Assembly (NCBI GenBank): GCA_030063045.1
Contig: JAQSEB010000015.1
Coordinates: 1,116,001-1,180,000, forward strand
DNA: 64,000 bases
Reading direction: 5' to 3'
Origin: Pratylenchus scribneri
Taxonomy: Eukaryota > Nematoda > Chromadorea > Rhabditida > Pratylenchidae
Shown: positions 35,485-46,280 of the stretch, piece after piece
How the letters are laid out: each line of letters opens with the position of its first letter
How positions within the stretch are numbered: the stretch's first letter is position 1
Notes under the pieces: generated by a model
What the model saw: only the letters and a program-made list of their open reading frames with translations
The model's database searches: none
Told to the model about the DNA's origin: nothing
Translations under genes and position numbers: made by a program

Positions 35485-37506
35485 TCAAAGATCGGGATAA
35501 ATCCCGACACTCCCGCGCGGAATAATCGTTTTGTAGATTAGGCGAATAATTAGGCGAATTATTAAGGGCATGCAGCAATAAAATAAAATGAATAGAAAAA
35601 TAAGGGTGGACGCAAAAATAAACAAATGTGTGGGGTCAAATAAAAGTGAAAATATTTTTGGGAGTCCAAAATTCTTCAATTGAATTGTCGTCCACCAATG
35701 TTCATCCTCCTTCGATTCAGCCTGAGGCACAATTCATTTTGCATCACCCTTTTCAGCCATTGGAGCAGCTAAACTGCCTTTTAACAAAAATTTGGCATTG
35801 GAGCTAGGGCAAAAAATTTCGCATTCTTCATTTATTTCGGCAGTCGGCAAATGGACGGAATGCGTCTTTTTTAAACCTTCTGGGGTACAAACCGTGCTCA
35901 CTTTCATGCTGGGGCAAATAATTGTCGCCAAACTTTTTCCAAAATCCGTTTGGCAATTCAATGAAAAACTTGCGCCCCTTGGGCAATAAAACATCCAGAA
36001 ATTGTGGCATTTTTGACTTGGCAGCTATTCAATTCAATTTCAGTGCGCAATTCCAATCCTTGAATTTCAAGTTGCATCCGAACCGACGAAAAATCAGGAG
36101 AGGCCAGCACATTTCCTTCTTCAGCTTTCAATAAAATTCCATTGTGCTCAAATGGCAGAGCACTTTCTCCTTTTAATATTCCAATCTTTTCATTCCATCG
36201 ATACATAGGTAGTTGGGTTTGTTCGTCGGCTTCACAAGAACAGATTTCCCGACTAACTGTGCAATTATTAAAATTTTGGGCTGCGCTTTGGCATGTGAAG
36301 GCCCTTAAATTGTGCGCCATTTCATAATCAATAATGGCAATTCGTTCTCCATCCGATAGGAACGATTTGGATAGTATAGGCATGGTTGGCTTTACAATTT
36401 CATTTAAAGTGATTTTTAGATTTTTCCAATTGGCCGTAAATTCGGGTACCAAGGACAAAGGCTGGCTGCTTGTTTCAAAGTCTCCTTTTCCATTATTTTT
36501 TGTAATCATGGCATTAATTATTAATCTATCCTCAAATTTGGGACAGTCAAATATTTCGAGAATGTCTTGGCCACCGGGCATTAAATAATTTCGATAAAAA
36601 ATACAAGTTGATGAGGCAAAAAGGCATCCGGTGAATGGCCAATTATTGCCGCCTGTGTAGCAAAATGTCAATCCGGGAAAATCATTCACTGGCTTCAATT
36701 CTTTTATTTTATCGCCAGGCTTAACTTTTCCACAAGAATCCTTATCAATATCACAACTTCCAGCCAAATCACATCTTTTCTCGCTCATTGAGCCGGCAAT
36801 GAATGGCCTTGTGAAAAATTTGGTTGTTTTCACACAATTGCTTTCTATTCCGTGAATATCCAGTGTGAGTGCCCCAACTTGTCTATTGGCTTTGTCCTCA
36901 AATATTATTTCAATTGTTTGTTCGTTGGCCGGAAAATCGAGTTCCAATATTCTATCAAATAAACAAATTCTCTGCTTTTCTCTATTAACCAAGCAATGCT
37001 CATCGTCTGCTGTGATTGAAGTCAATTGATTTGAAGGCATAATCAAAAAATTGAAAAGCAGTATGATTACTAGAGATAATTTCATTGGACTTTGTGGCTT
37101 TGGGTTGGTTTAATGAGCTAATTGTAGCCGTCCAACTCTCATTTGGTGAAGGAGGGCGCAAAAATTCAATATTTTCTTCACGGCTTTGTCGCCTTTTTGA
37201 TTTGCGGCGTTTGCATTTCCGGTAAATCCAATTCAATAAACGATATTTAATTCGGAAAATATGAAAAACTCCTTTCGATCCGTAAATGGTCAAACGGATT
37301 ATTATCAGAATGATGGAAAGAGAGGAATAAAATGCGATTCCAAAAATAAATATTACTGTTTTTGATGCGCATTGGGGATTTTTCAAAATTTCAATACAAA
37401 ATTCACATTTTATTATTTCGCAAATGTCTTTGCCAGGGCATTTTATGCCTTTCTCTTTTAAATTAATATGATTTTGTAAAATGTATATATTCTGCCTAGA
37501 ATACAA
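35485..37506 (-). pseudogene. Envelope-like glycoprotein relic of a retroelement
   Basis: The main open frame is 37085-35958 (375 codons). It starts with a hydrophobic signal-like segment and continues as a cysteine-rich ectodomain. Its cysteine spacing and its glycine- and aromatic-rich middle segment resemble the phlebovirus-type class II fusion glycoprotein (G2) domain known in nematode LTR-retroelement envelopes. The frame then breaks: the C-terminal cysteine-rich part continues in another frame (35994-35734), and a TGA at 35734-35736 separates it from an in-frame segment (35730-35485) with a transmembrane helix and short tail. Upstream, 37506-37000 encodes a cysteine pair region, a membrane helix and a basic tail in a third frame, overlapping by 86 bp. 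No polymerase is linked to it. It is an inactive old copy as it stands. Confidence 0.6.
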
Positions 37507-37717
37507 TTAAAATATGAATAATCATGAATAGAAACAAAAATGCCAAAAAATGTGCCAGCAGATAATTCTCAAAAAATTTCTATTCAAATATATTTTATTA
37601 TTTTCATTCTTAATTTTTACAAATATATCGAATCATTATAATTTTGCAAAAATGTATATATTCTGCCTAAAATACAATTAAAATAAGAATAATCATGAAT
37701 AGGCGCAAAAATGCCAA
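37462..37717. repeat. 171-bp satellite, left part (about 1.5 units)
   Basis: Same unit as 40863-41874, containing GTATATATTCTGCCTA and ATAATCATGAATAG. It overlaps the 5' end of the envelope-like frame and is cut at 37717 by the LTR retrotransposon. Confidence 0.85.
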
Positions 37718-37920
37718 TGTGATAATGACCAAAAGAGACAATGATTTATTATTTAAATATTTTTATTGGCATTATATTTAATTGATAATTTCCCCATTTT
37801 ACGCCTTGCGACAATTTTCCTATTCATTCCATCACTTATCCATAAAATAATTGTAATTCAATTAATTTATTGAGTGAATAAATATTTTCCTAATTAAATT
37901 GGAATTTACTATTTATCACT
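37718..37920 (+). repeat. 5' LTR
   Basis: 203 bp, identical by eye to 40660-40862. Near-inverted ends TGTGATAA / TTATCACT. It should carry the element's promoter. Confidence 0.9.
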
Positions 37921-37938
37921 TGGTAGCACCTCATTACT
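37921..37938 (+). other. Putative primer binding site
   Basis: TGGTAGCACCTCATTACT begins immediately after the 5' LTR; the leading TGG is the usual complement of a tRNA 3' CCA end. The tRNA was not identified. Confidence 0.6.
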
Positions 37939-38033
37939 TTTCACTATATTGGTGGATTGCGATCAATCGTCCTCTGCAAATTGTCAAGCAACAATAAACT
38001 TGATTTAGTCGACAATAAAATTGTGATTGTAAA

Positions 38034-40622
38034 ATGGTTATTACCCGGGATCAGCAGAAAAAAGGTAGCACCAGCAATGAAAACCCACTCTTCAATCAAA
38101 ATAATGATGAAAATGGAGATGGGTTAAACACTGGTCCAGCCGCCGAAATTGCTGCAAACTCCAATGAGGGGAAAACCCCAATCAACAATGAAATATTGAG
38201 ACAAATCGGTGATATGTTCGAGAACATAAAAAGCAGTTTGGAACAGAATCAAAATCGACTTTTTCGTGAACATGAGGAAAAAATGGAGAAGATGGAAAGG
38301 GACAATAATGAGAAATTGAGACAATTGAATGAGAAAATTGAAAACCGACAAGGGTCAAGTCAAACAGAAAATGTGCACAATGGCGGATTTGAAAAAGGTT
38401 TGACACAATCAAATTCACAGGGAATGTTTGGAGCAAAAAACAAGAAGCAGACCCATAAACAATTTGGAAATCCTCAATTCAATGCAAATTTGTTTGGAGA
38501 ACACAGCAATAGAATAAATTTCGACGATGCAAATGATCATAGCCCAGAATTAGGTTTTGGATTCGGATTTAATAGGAATAAGGAAAATACCACCGACAAT
38601 GAAAACCAAAACAATGATGGAAATTTGGAAAGTGTGCTGGCCGCATTAAAGGAAATTGTCATTGGGGTTCGCGAACAAAACCTTGAGATGGTTCGTACCA
38701 ACGAGAGATGCCAATTTGCACAAATATCAGCAACCTTGGGAAGAATTTCGGGCACCGAAGGACGAACAAGCATTGAGAACTTCTTTGAAAATTTCGAAAG
38801 CATAACCTTTGGTTGGGAGCAGGAAAGAATGGCCCAATTATTGAGTGCACATCTCGTCGGCCAAGTCAAAACCATCTTCAATACACTACCAAACGGGCAA
38901 AAGAAGTCATATAAAAAGATAAAGGAAGCAATATTGTGGGGCCAAAACTCGATTGACTCATTGAGATTTACCGCCAAATCAAAATTGCAAGCCGGCCTAT
39001 TTCGTCGCCCGGATGAAGATTTTCGGCAATTTGGACTAAAGGTTTATTCGACAATTAAGGATGCTATGATGGCCACAACTCCGGAAGAAATTCTGGAGGA
39101 TGAAGCAAAAAGTTACTTCCTCCAAAAAGTCAAAGATCCGTCAATAAAAAATGCACTTTTGCTTGTTCATCGGGATTTGAATTTTTATGAAGTGATTGAC
39201 AAAGCGGAAGAGCTGCGTTCAGCTAATTATGGACCGGTCAAAAGGAATTTTGGCCCAACTGATTGTACAACGGCACAAAAAACCTTCATTCCAGCCAATA
39301 ATCAGCCGACAAATAAAATACAAAATGTCATCGACAATAAAATTGGAGTTCAAAATAAGAATATGGGGAATAATGGCAGTCAGAATAAAAGCGGAAATCG
39401 AAATATGGTCACAGGAATGAATGCCACAAAATTGAATACCAATGCCATTTATGGACATAACTCAGCTGAACATGACATTTTTGATGATTTATGGGAAAAT
39501 GGTGAAGAGAAAAATTATGAGGTTGGACAATTTGAGATGGAAAATCGGGAAGACCAGCATGACGGTTATGAAGAGGACCGCGAAAATCCGGCACTGATGG
39601 GAATAATGAGCCAGGATATGAAAAGCATCTATAAAAGAGACAACATCACTTCTATAAAACCAAAAAATGGATTGGCTTATGAATTATCGGACTCGAAAGT
39701 CTCCAAAAATTCCATTCCATACTCAGGAATATTGGGCACACCAGCAGGTTTAGCTTCATTTGGTTTTAAATTTACTGACCCAACAAACAATATCGATATA
39801 TTGGATAAAAAGTGCAATAAATGGTCATCCATCCAAAATGAATTTGGCCCAACCAATGAATTTTCTGATGTTTTGGCTTTAAATCGATTGTTTCCAGTGC
39901 CAGTGGAATGCACTGAATTTTTGCCGGAGCGGGAAGGGTTCACCCATCAATCAAAGAAATATACACTTTCAATTAAATCATCAATGAATAATTCGCATTT
40001 AAAATCTCAAGAAAATAATTCCAATCACATGAAGAAAACCCGGGCTCCTGGAAAAAATTTGGCCAAATTGGTGATGCTCCCCTCAGTGGAAGAAGGAATA
40101 GCGAAATTAATCAATGAATTATTCAACATTTTGGCAACACCGAAATCGGTCAAGTTTTATACCCTCCTTCCGCCTCCACTATTGATTCCCGCTTTTGAAA
40201 AGGTCATTGATTGTTTGTTGGTTGCAAAAATGGATAATGTTGTGGCCCATCCGGAATTTCGTGGTCGGACTTTATTATCATTGGGTTGGACCGGTGCGGC
40301 CTTAAACAAATATCACGCGGTCGATGGGAAGTGGACCAAAGCCGGCCTCCTAAATAGTTCATGTTTTTGCACTGGGTTTTTGCGGATTTTCATCCCTTCG
40401 GTTGAGCCGAAGTCGAACATCAATGAAAAAATTTGTCGTCCACGAAAAACACCGCCAATTTGCCAATCCAATCATTCGACCTGGAAATGGAACCGCTATC
40501 GTTCTCTTCTCGTGATTTGGCCCAATCCACGCCCTCCAATTATTCAACGTCTTTCCATCCAATCGGCTGAGGTGCGACACCGGGATGATCGAAAGGAAAG
40601 AGGACATTACGGCCGAAAATGA
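38034..40622 (+). CDS. Gag-like polyprotein of the LTR element (862 aa)
   Basis: Open from ATG at 38034 to TGA at 40620-40622. The N-terminus is Asn/Glu-rich with a predicted coiled coil (residues ~60-105, EEKMEKMERDNNEKLRQLNE). Residues ~235-390 resemble a Ty3/gypsy-type gag capsid: SIENFFENFESITFGWEQER, LLSAHLVGQVKTIFNTLP, SYKKIKEAI, then RPDEDFRQFGLKVYSTI. There is no CCHC zinc knuckle, protease or reverse transcriptase motif. The C-terminal ~200 residues are not recognised, and the last ~80 look like an alternative reading of a Pro/Arg-rich stretch. The intact frame and matching LTRs suggest a recently mobile, trans-mobilised element. Confidence 0.8.
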   Translation: MVITRDQQKKGSTSNENPLFNQNNDENGDGLNTGPAAEIAANSNEGKTPINNEILRQIGDMFENIKSSLEQNQNRLFREHEEKMEKMERDNNEKLRQLNEKIENRQGSSQTENVHNGGFEKGLTQSNSQGMFGAKNKKQTHKQFGNPQFNANLFGEHSNRINFDDANDHSPELGFGFGFNRNKENTTDNENQNNDGNLESVLAALKEIVIGVREQNLEMVRTNERCQFAQISATLGRISGTEGRTSIENFFENFESITFGWEQERMAQLLSAHLVGQVKTIFNTLPNGQKKSYKKIKEAILWGQNSIDSLRFTAKSKLQAGLFRRPDEDFRQFGLKVYSTIKDAMMATTPEEILEDEAKSYFLQKVKDPSIKNALLLVHRDLNFYEVIDKAEELRSANYGPVKRNFGPTDCTTAQKTFIPANNQPTNKIQNVIDNKIGVQNKNMGNNGSQNKSGNRNMVTGMNATKLNTNAIYGHNSAEHDIFDDLWENGEEKNYEVGQFEMENREDQHDGYEEDRENPALMGIMSQDMKSIYKRDNITSIKPKNGLAYELSDSKVSKNSIPYSGILGTPAGLASFGFKFTDPTNNIDILDKKCNKWSSIQNEFGPTNEFSDVLALNRLFPVPVECTEFLPEREGFTHQSKKYTLSIKSSMNNSHLKSQENNSNHMKKTRAPGKNLAKLVMLPSVEEGIAKLINELFNILATPKSVKFYTLLPPPLLIPAFEKVIDCLLVAKMDNVVAHPEFRGRTLLSLGWTGAALNKYHAVDGKWTKAGLLNSSCFCTGFLRIFIPSVEPKSNINEKICRPRKTPPICQSNHSTWKWNRYRSLLVIWPNPRPPIIQRLSIQSAEVRHRDDRKERGHYGRK

Positions 40623-40643
40623 AGATTGCGCGTGGAAGCGCAA

Positions 40644-40659
40644 ATTGAAGAGAGGGGGT
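40644..40659 (+). other. Putative polypurine tract
   Basis: Purine-rich TTGAAGAGAGGGGGT directly upstream of the 3' LTR, as expected for plus-strand priming. Confidence 0.6.
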
Positions 40660-40862
40660 TGTGATAATGACCAAAAGAGACAATGATTTATTATTTAAAT
40701 ATTTTTATTGGCATTATATTTAATTGATAATTTCCCCATTTTACGCCTTGCGACAATTTTCCTATTCATTCCATCACTTATCCATAAAATAATTGTAATT
40801 CAATTAATTTATTGAGTGAATAAATATTTTCCTAATTAAATTGGAATTTACTATTTATCACT
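40660..40862 (+). repeat. 3' LTR
   Basis: 203 bp, identical by eye to the 5' LTR. Confidence 0.9.
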
Positions 40863-41874
40863 CCAAAAAATGTGCCGGCACATAATTCTCAAAAAATTTC
40901 TATTCAAATATATTTTATTATTTTCATTTTTAATTTTTACAAATATATCGAATTAACATAATTTTGCAAATTGTATATATTCTACCTAAAATACAATTAA
41001 AATGTGAATAATCATGAATAGACACAAAAATGCCAAAAAATGTGACGGCACATAATTCTCAAAAAATTTCTATTCAAATATATTTTATTATTTTCATTCT
41101 TAATTTTTACAAATATATCGAATCATTATAATTTTGCAAAAATGTATATATTCTGCCTAAAATACAATTAAAATAAGAATAATCATGAATAGACACAAAA
41201 ATGCCAAAAAATGTGCCGGCACATAATTCTCAAAAAATTTCTATTCAAATATATTTTATTATTTTCATTCTTAATTTTTACAAATATATCGAATCATTAT
41301 AATTTTGCAAAAATGTATATATTCTGCCTAGATCACAATTAAAATATGAATAATCATGAATAGACACAAAAATGCCAAAAAATGTGCCGGCACATAATTC
41401 TCAAAAAATTTCTATTCAAATATATTTTATTATTTTCATTCTTAATTTTTACAAATATATCGAATCATTATAATTTTGCAAAAATGTATATATTCTACCT
41501 AAAATACAATTAAAATGTGAATAATCATGAATAGACACAAAAATGCCATAAAATGTGACGGCACATAATTCTCAAAAAATTTCTATTCAAATATATTTTA
41601 TTATTTTCATTCTTAATTTTTACAAATATATCGAATTAATATGATTTTGTAAAATGTATATATTCTGCCTAGAACACAATTAAAATATGAATAATCATGA
41701 ATAGGCGCAAAAATGCCAAAAAATGTGACGGCACATAATTCTCAAAAAATTTCTATTCAAATATATTTTATTATTTTCATTCTTAATTTTTACAAATATA
41801 TCGAATTAATATGATTTTGTAAAATGTATATATTCTGCCTAGAACACAATTAAAATATGAATAATCATGAATAG
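40863..41874. repeat. 171-bp satellite, right part (about 6 units)
   Basis: The marker TGCCA(A/T)AAAATGTG recurs at 41031, 41202, 41373, 41544 and 41714, a spacing of 170-171 bp. Each unit contains CACATAATTCTCAAAAAATT and CAAATATATTTTATTATT. Units differ at a few positions (GCCGGC/GACGGC). With 37462-37717 it makes one array interrupted by the LTR element. Confidence 0.93.
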
Positions 41875-42000
41875 ACTGATGGGGGAATTATTTGAATGCG
41901 TGGACATCATTTCTGCCATTGTTGTTCCTTTATTGTTGAAGATTTGTTGAAGGGGGATGCCATCGTCCTTTGTCCAATTGATTGAGACCACCAATGATTT
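41839..42000 (-). pseudogene. Exon-like fragment upstream of the satellite, possibly part of the envelope-like gene
   Basis: After a good acceptor (TTTATTACAG, ending 42001) the frame is open to a stop inside the first satellite unit at 41839. It starts KSLVVSINWTKDDGIPLQQI and ends in a hydrophobic stretch encoded by the satellite. It lies on the same strand and just upstream of the envelope-like relic, with the satellite and LTR element between. It could be an earlier exon or segment of that relic. Low certainty. Confidence 0.35.
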
Positions 42001-42416
42001 CTGTAATAAACAAAAAAAAAATATCAAAGTGAATTTTATATTTATTTTTAATAAATGCGCTAATAATACCATCCAAGAAAAGTAAATTTCTTTGAGTTTT
42101 CAAAATGATTACATGTCCTAAATATTATAGCGTTTTCATAAGCAAATGCCAAATTGAGGCCAAATTCATTCTTATAGCATTCATAAATTAACTCAAATGC
42201 TCTCCAAAGAATTAAAATATTGGCTCAAATTTCAGAGATTAAATTTATTTTTTTGTTTGTTTTTGATATTAGTAAATGCCTTTAAGATTGAATGGTTTCA
42301 ATCTTAATTTATCTATCTTTTATGCTTTAGGTAACCAGAGGTTTGTTATTAAAATCTTTGTTTTTATGGAATATTAAGGGGTAAGATTCCTCTTCTTTTT
42401 TTATTATTTTTGTTGG

Positions 42417-42775
42417 AAAATATTTTAAATGCCACTAAAATTTCTTTAAATTCCACTAAAAATGCTTTTTTTGCCACTATAACAGTTTTTAATTTCTAGT
42501 GAATCAGGAACCTGTTTTAGTCCTCGTCGAAACGCATCGAATGGTATATAATTTGTCATGGTTGGCCCAAAATTAAAGGGTATTCAACCGTTTAAACCAT
42601 AATTCCTATTTATGGTTTAAACTCTATAATTTTTGTCCAAAACATGACAAATTATATACCATTCGATGCGTTTCGACGAGGACTAAAACAGGTTCCTGAT
42701 TCACTAGAATTCAAAATCTGTTTTAGTGGCAAAAAAAGTATTTTTAGTGACACTTAGAGAAATTTTAGTGGTCAA
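42417..42775. mobile_element. Palindromic MITE (main family, CCACTAAAA-end variant)
   Basis: TCGTCGAAACGCATCGAATGG / CCATTCGATGCGTTTCGACGA is a perfect inverse pair. Ends carry CCACTAAAATTTCT / AGAAATTTTAGTGG. Confidence 0.9.
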
Positions 42776-43010
42776 AAATGAAAAAAAATGAAAAAAATAA
42801 AAAAAAATGTGAATCAGCATTTTGAATTTTGCAAAACTGTGCAAAAAATTTGGAGTAATTTTATTCCACTTTTTCAATAAGAAAAAAATTCACAATTTCT
42901 TAAATTGCAAAGAAATCGATGTTTGCTTTTATCTATTTGAGGCAAATCCGCTGAATGTTTTGTACGAATCTCTTTTCCCTTACATTCCCCATTTGGAGTC
43001 CAATTGGATC

Positions 43011-43186
43011 AGTCGATAACCCTAGAAGCCATTTTTTCAAATATTGCCATTTCTTCCTCATCAAATTCATTTTGTATGCCCTTCTTAGAATCCAACAGGC
43101 ACTCCGGAGGATCCCAAAGCTTTGCTTTTAGCCAAATTTGTTCGCATAATTCTCGTATTCTCCACAAATTAATCACAGAATAATGA
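43011..43186 (-). CDS. Possible terminal exon of an unrecognised gene
   Basis: An open frame with protein-like composition runs from about 43186 to TGA at 43011-43013: INLWRIRELCEQIWLKAKLW, DPPECLLDSKK, then FDEEEMAIFEKMASRVID. No start codon or clear upstream exon was found. A plus-strand frame (42822-43019) overlaps its end tail to tail. It could be an isolated coding relic. Confidence 0.35.
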
Positions 43187-43646
43187 ACAAGAATTATGAC
43201 AATTTATTCGAAAAAAAAGTTATTCAAATTTTTCAATTTTTTAGTCTATTTTTCAGTTAAAAATTTCGTACTGGGGCCGGCCCCCGGGGCTGGGCCAAAA
43301 TTCTGAAAAGCTAGGGTTTGGGGCCGGGACTCAAAATGTGAAGTGCAACACTGCCCATTAGTTCGTAGGATTTGTCCATATATTTGGGATTTTTAATCAA
43401 TTCCTTTTTAAATAATACAAATTAAATACAATGCAAATTTGTGGAAAAATATTTTATTCATAAAATGCGAAAAAATTAAAATGTTAATTCAATCAAAATC
43501 AAACAAAATTCATCTCTCAAAATTATCATAAAACAATGAATCATATAATAAAAATATATATCAAAGATTATTAATATTTGAATTTATATAAAATATTAGA
43601 ATTGATGTGAAAATAATAAAAAAATGTCAAAATAAAATTTGAAGTC

Positions 43647-45275
43647 TCATTCGGAAATTTTCTCCTCCCTCTCTTTGTCATTATTAAATTCCTCCTTCAC
43701 CAATTTTGGACATCCTCCATCCTCCAATTTGATGGGCGATGAATTCAAAGTGATTACGGTAACCGTTGGTGTGATGGATGCCGCCACCACTTTTGGTGCT
43801 GATTTTTCCTCCGGCGGCCTTGTTGCCACCGTTGCAATTTTCTGTTGAAGAATGTTCGGCAACAGTTTTGGAGGGGAATCGAGCCGGTAGAATTTGACTG
43901 GGCTGCAGCCAAAATTGCTGGTTGATGTCTATAAAAAAAGGGAAAATATTTAATTTGGTGGAAAAATTCTAATAACAGTTCAGTATTTAATATTAGAGAT
44001 TAGACCCGTAAACCGCATATCCAATTCCGTCAATACGATTTATTGTATTAGAATTGGGTGCAAATTATTTTGCCGGGAGATTTAAATATCCTAGACCCAT
44101 AAACCGTATACCAATTTTATAGAATTCTTCGAAACGCGTCGATTGATTTATAGTTTGTCACGGTTTGGCCAAAATTCAAGGTATTAAACCGTTTAAAACC
44201 ATATTTTGGTTTATAACTTTTTAATTTTGAACAAACCCCGAAAAATTATACATCAATCGACGCGTCTCGATGAGCTCTATAAAATGGGTATACGGTTTAT
44301 GGTCTAGGATCAAGTATAAAAGAGTTAAAACTGATCTATCGGGAAAATAATATTATCTCTAATAGAATTTGGTTTAGGTTTACCCAATTTCAAATTTAGT
44401 TTTGAACCATAAAATCAAAACCGGTTTAAAACCAGCAGTACATACAATACTATTTTTGACCAAATCATTAAAAATTATAAACCATTCGCTAGATTTGACC
44501 ATAGATCTATTAAAAAATTGGGTATAAGGTTTGTGAATTTGGAATAAAACACTTAAAAGCGCTAATATAAATATATTTAAAATTCCAAGGGAGGGGGAAC
44601 CTAAACCTAATCGATGGCTAATTTCCAAATAAAAAATACCCAGCAATAAAAAAATAATTTTTTTAAATTAAAAAAAGATTAAGCATAAAAATGTTTTATT
44701 TAATTTTATTCAGCGTTGGCCTAAAGAGGCAATAATATAAATTTGATCGATTCCGTGTGGTCAATTCTCTTTTTATGATTTTATTTTTAATTAATTTTTG
44801 ATGCTTTAAAGCGGTTTAAAAATGATTTTGTTATGAAAGGGTCGGATTTTGATTTATATGAAAATGCATATATTTATATGCATATTTTGGCATAATTTCG
44901 GCAAAAATTGTCGTTCAAAAATATAATAAAAATCGAAAAATGCATATTTTGATGGGTTTTTGATCAAAAATTTGCATATATTTAAAAAAATTTTGCCGAA
45001 ATTTGCATATTTTGGCACTTTTTGGTGCAGCATGTATAAACCTGCGCCCTAGTAATGAAATGACTTAGATTCTTGAAGGAATCAATCGGCAAAAAGTACC
45101 AAAAATAGAAAAAAAAAGAATATTTTGCCTACCGTTGTTCCTTGGTCCGTCGCTTTCCTTTTGATGCCGCCCATTTCCAATTCGGCGCTTGAAAGGCTTG
45201 AAATATATTTGAGTGGGGGACAGGTGGGACGAAGCCGTGAAGGCAAATGGCCGAATGGCAATGGCATACATGGAA
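43647..45275 (-). CDS. Unrecognised protein, at least two exons
   Basis: Exons 45275-45133 and 43928-43647 (TGA) join in phase 0. The first encodes a Pro/Leu-rich stretch (MPLPFGHLPSRLRPTCPP, then KYISSLSSAELEMGGIKRK). The second reads NFGCSPVKFYRLDSPPKLLP, followed by a Thr/Val-rich and acidic tail (LVKEEFNNDKEREEKISE). The entry phase of the first exon is 1, so the 5' end is missing or starts at the internal ATG at 45267. The intron contains MITEs and a small hAT-like repeat. No domain recognised. Confidence 0.5.
43943..44357. mobile_element. Palindromic MITE (main family)
   Basis: GAAACGCGTCGATTGATTTAT and inverse ATCAATCGACGCGTCTCGATG; in the intron of the 43647-45275 gene. Confidence 0.82.
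44362..44585. mobile_element. Main-family MITE, partial and diverged
   Basis: TTAGTTTTGAACCATAAAATC, AAAATTATAAACCATTCG and GGGTATAAGGTTTGTG remain. Confidence 0.55.
44838..45048. mobile_element. Small ATGCATAT-rich element, possible hAT-like relative
   Basis: Termini AGGGTCGGATTTTGAT / GTATAAACCTGCGCCCT are imperfect inverses; inside are many ATGCATAT and TTTGCATA motifs like 45544-46213. Confidence 0.55.
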
Positions 45276-45543
45276 CTGAATGAATAGCAAATGATTATTT
45301 AGGTAGTAATGAAAATTTGGGAAGCAACCATTTTTTGAGTATAATTTGTGTTCCTTTAAAAATGTGGGTTTGAATGAGAGAACTAATTAGGTTTAATCCT
45401 ACTTCAAAGTCCAAAAGGACTAATTTATTTAAGCTAATTAATCAAAATATTGGCTTATTTTTTAGAATTAGTTCCTTCCTTTTTATAGTAGATTGCTCCT
45501 GGGCTATATTTAAATTCAAGTATTTATTTGTTATGATAATGTC

Positions 45544-46213
45544 TAGGGAGCGGATTTATATGCACCGAAAAGTGCCAATATATGCGCATATATATGCACC
45601 AAAAAAGGCCAAAATATGCACCAAATATGCCAAAAAATTCCAAAATATGCATATATATGCACAAATTAAATTGATTTTTTGGATATTAAAAGTTAAAAAA
45701 TGATAAAAAAAAATTTTATTAAACTCAAAAATTTATCATTCCGTTGCTTAAAATTGCAAAAAATATAAATTTCCAAAAATTTTGTGCTGTTGAAAAAATG
45801 TTGGATATTCATTCGACCCATAGGGGGGACCGTTCACTTTTTAGGAAAAATTTTTCCTTTTTATTTTTTTTACAATTTTTCTAGTCAAAATAAAAAAATT
45901 TTCCCGAAAATACTATTCTAACATAAATTTTTTCCAAAAATTAAAAAAAATACAAAAAAATTTTCTAAAAATTTCAAAATTTTCACTAAAAATTGGCAAA
46001 AATTCACGAATTTTTGGAAAATATGCACCAAAATATGCAAAATATGCATTAAAATGGCAAAATATACAAAATATGCACATAATGCCAAAATATGCCAAAA
46101 TATGCATTATGAAATCAAAATCATTTTTAGAACCTAAAAACACTTTTTTCGTACTCCCCAATGCTGTGCATATTCGCACACAAAATATGCATTTCCATAA
46201 AAATCCGCTCCCT
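45544..46213. mobile_element. hAT-like MITE, 670 bp, ATATGCA-rich
   Basis: Ends TAGGGAGCGGATTT / AAATCCGCTCCCT, flanked by perfect 8-bp duplication ATAATGTC (45536-45543 and 46214-46221). The interior has many ATATGCA repeats near both ends. No coding sequence. Confidence 0.88.
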
Positions 46214-46280
46214 ATAATGTCCTAGAAGCAAATTTTACAATTTTTTTTATATTTTTGCCATTTCCCATTTCCTCCTCCTA

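Larger units (their letters stand above)
37718..40862 (+). mobile_element. Non-autonomous, gag-only LTR retrotransposon
   Basis: Two direct repeats of 203 bp (37718-37920 and 40660-40862) look identical base for base. They start TGTGATAATG and end TTTATCACT. The element is flanked by CCAA on both sides (37714-37717 and 40863-40866), a 4-bp target duplication inside the 171-bp satellite. A primer-binding-site-like TGGTAGCACC directly follows the 5' LTR, and a purine tract (GAAGAGAGGGGG) precedes the 3' LTR. The internal region carries one long gag-like frame and has no room for reverse transcriptase or integrase. It therefore depends on a partner element. Identical LTRs mean recent insertion. 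Confidence 0.92.

Noticed and set aside
36142..36588. Plus-strand frames within the envelope-like relic
   Set aside because: Shadows of the minus-strand cysteine-rich frame, without their own features.
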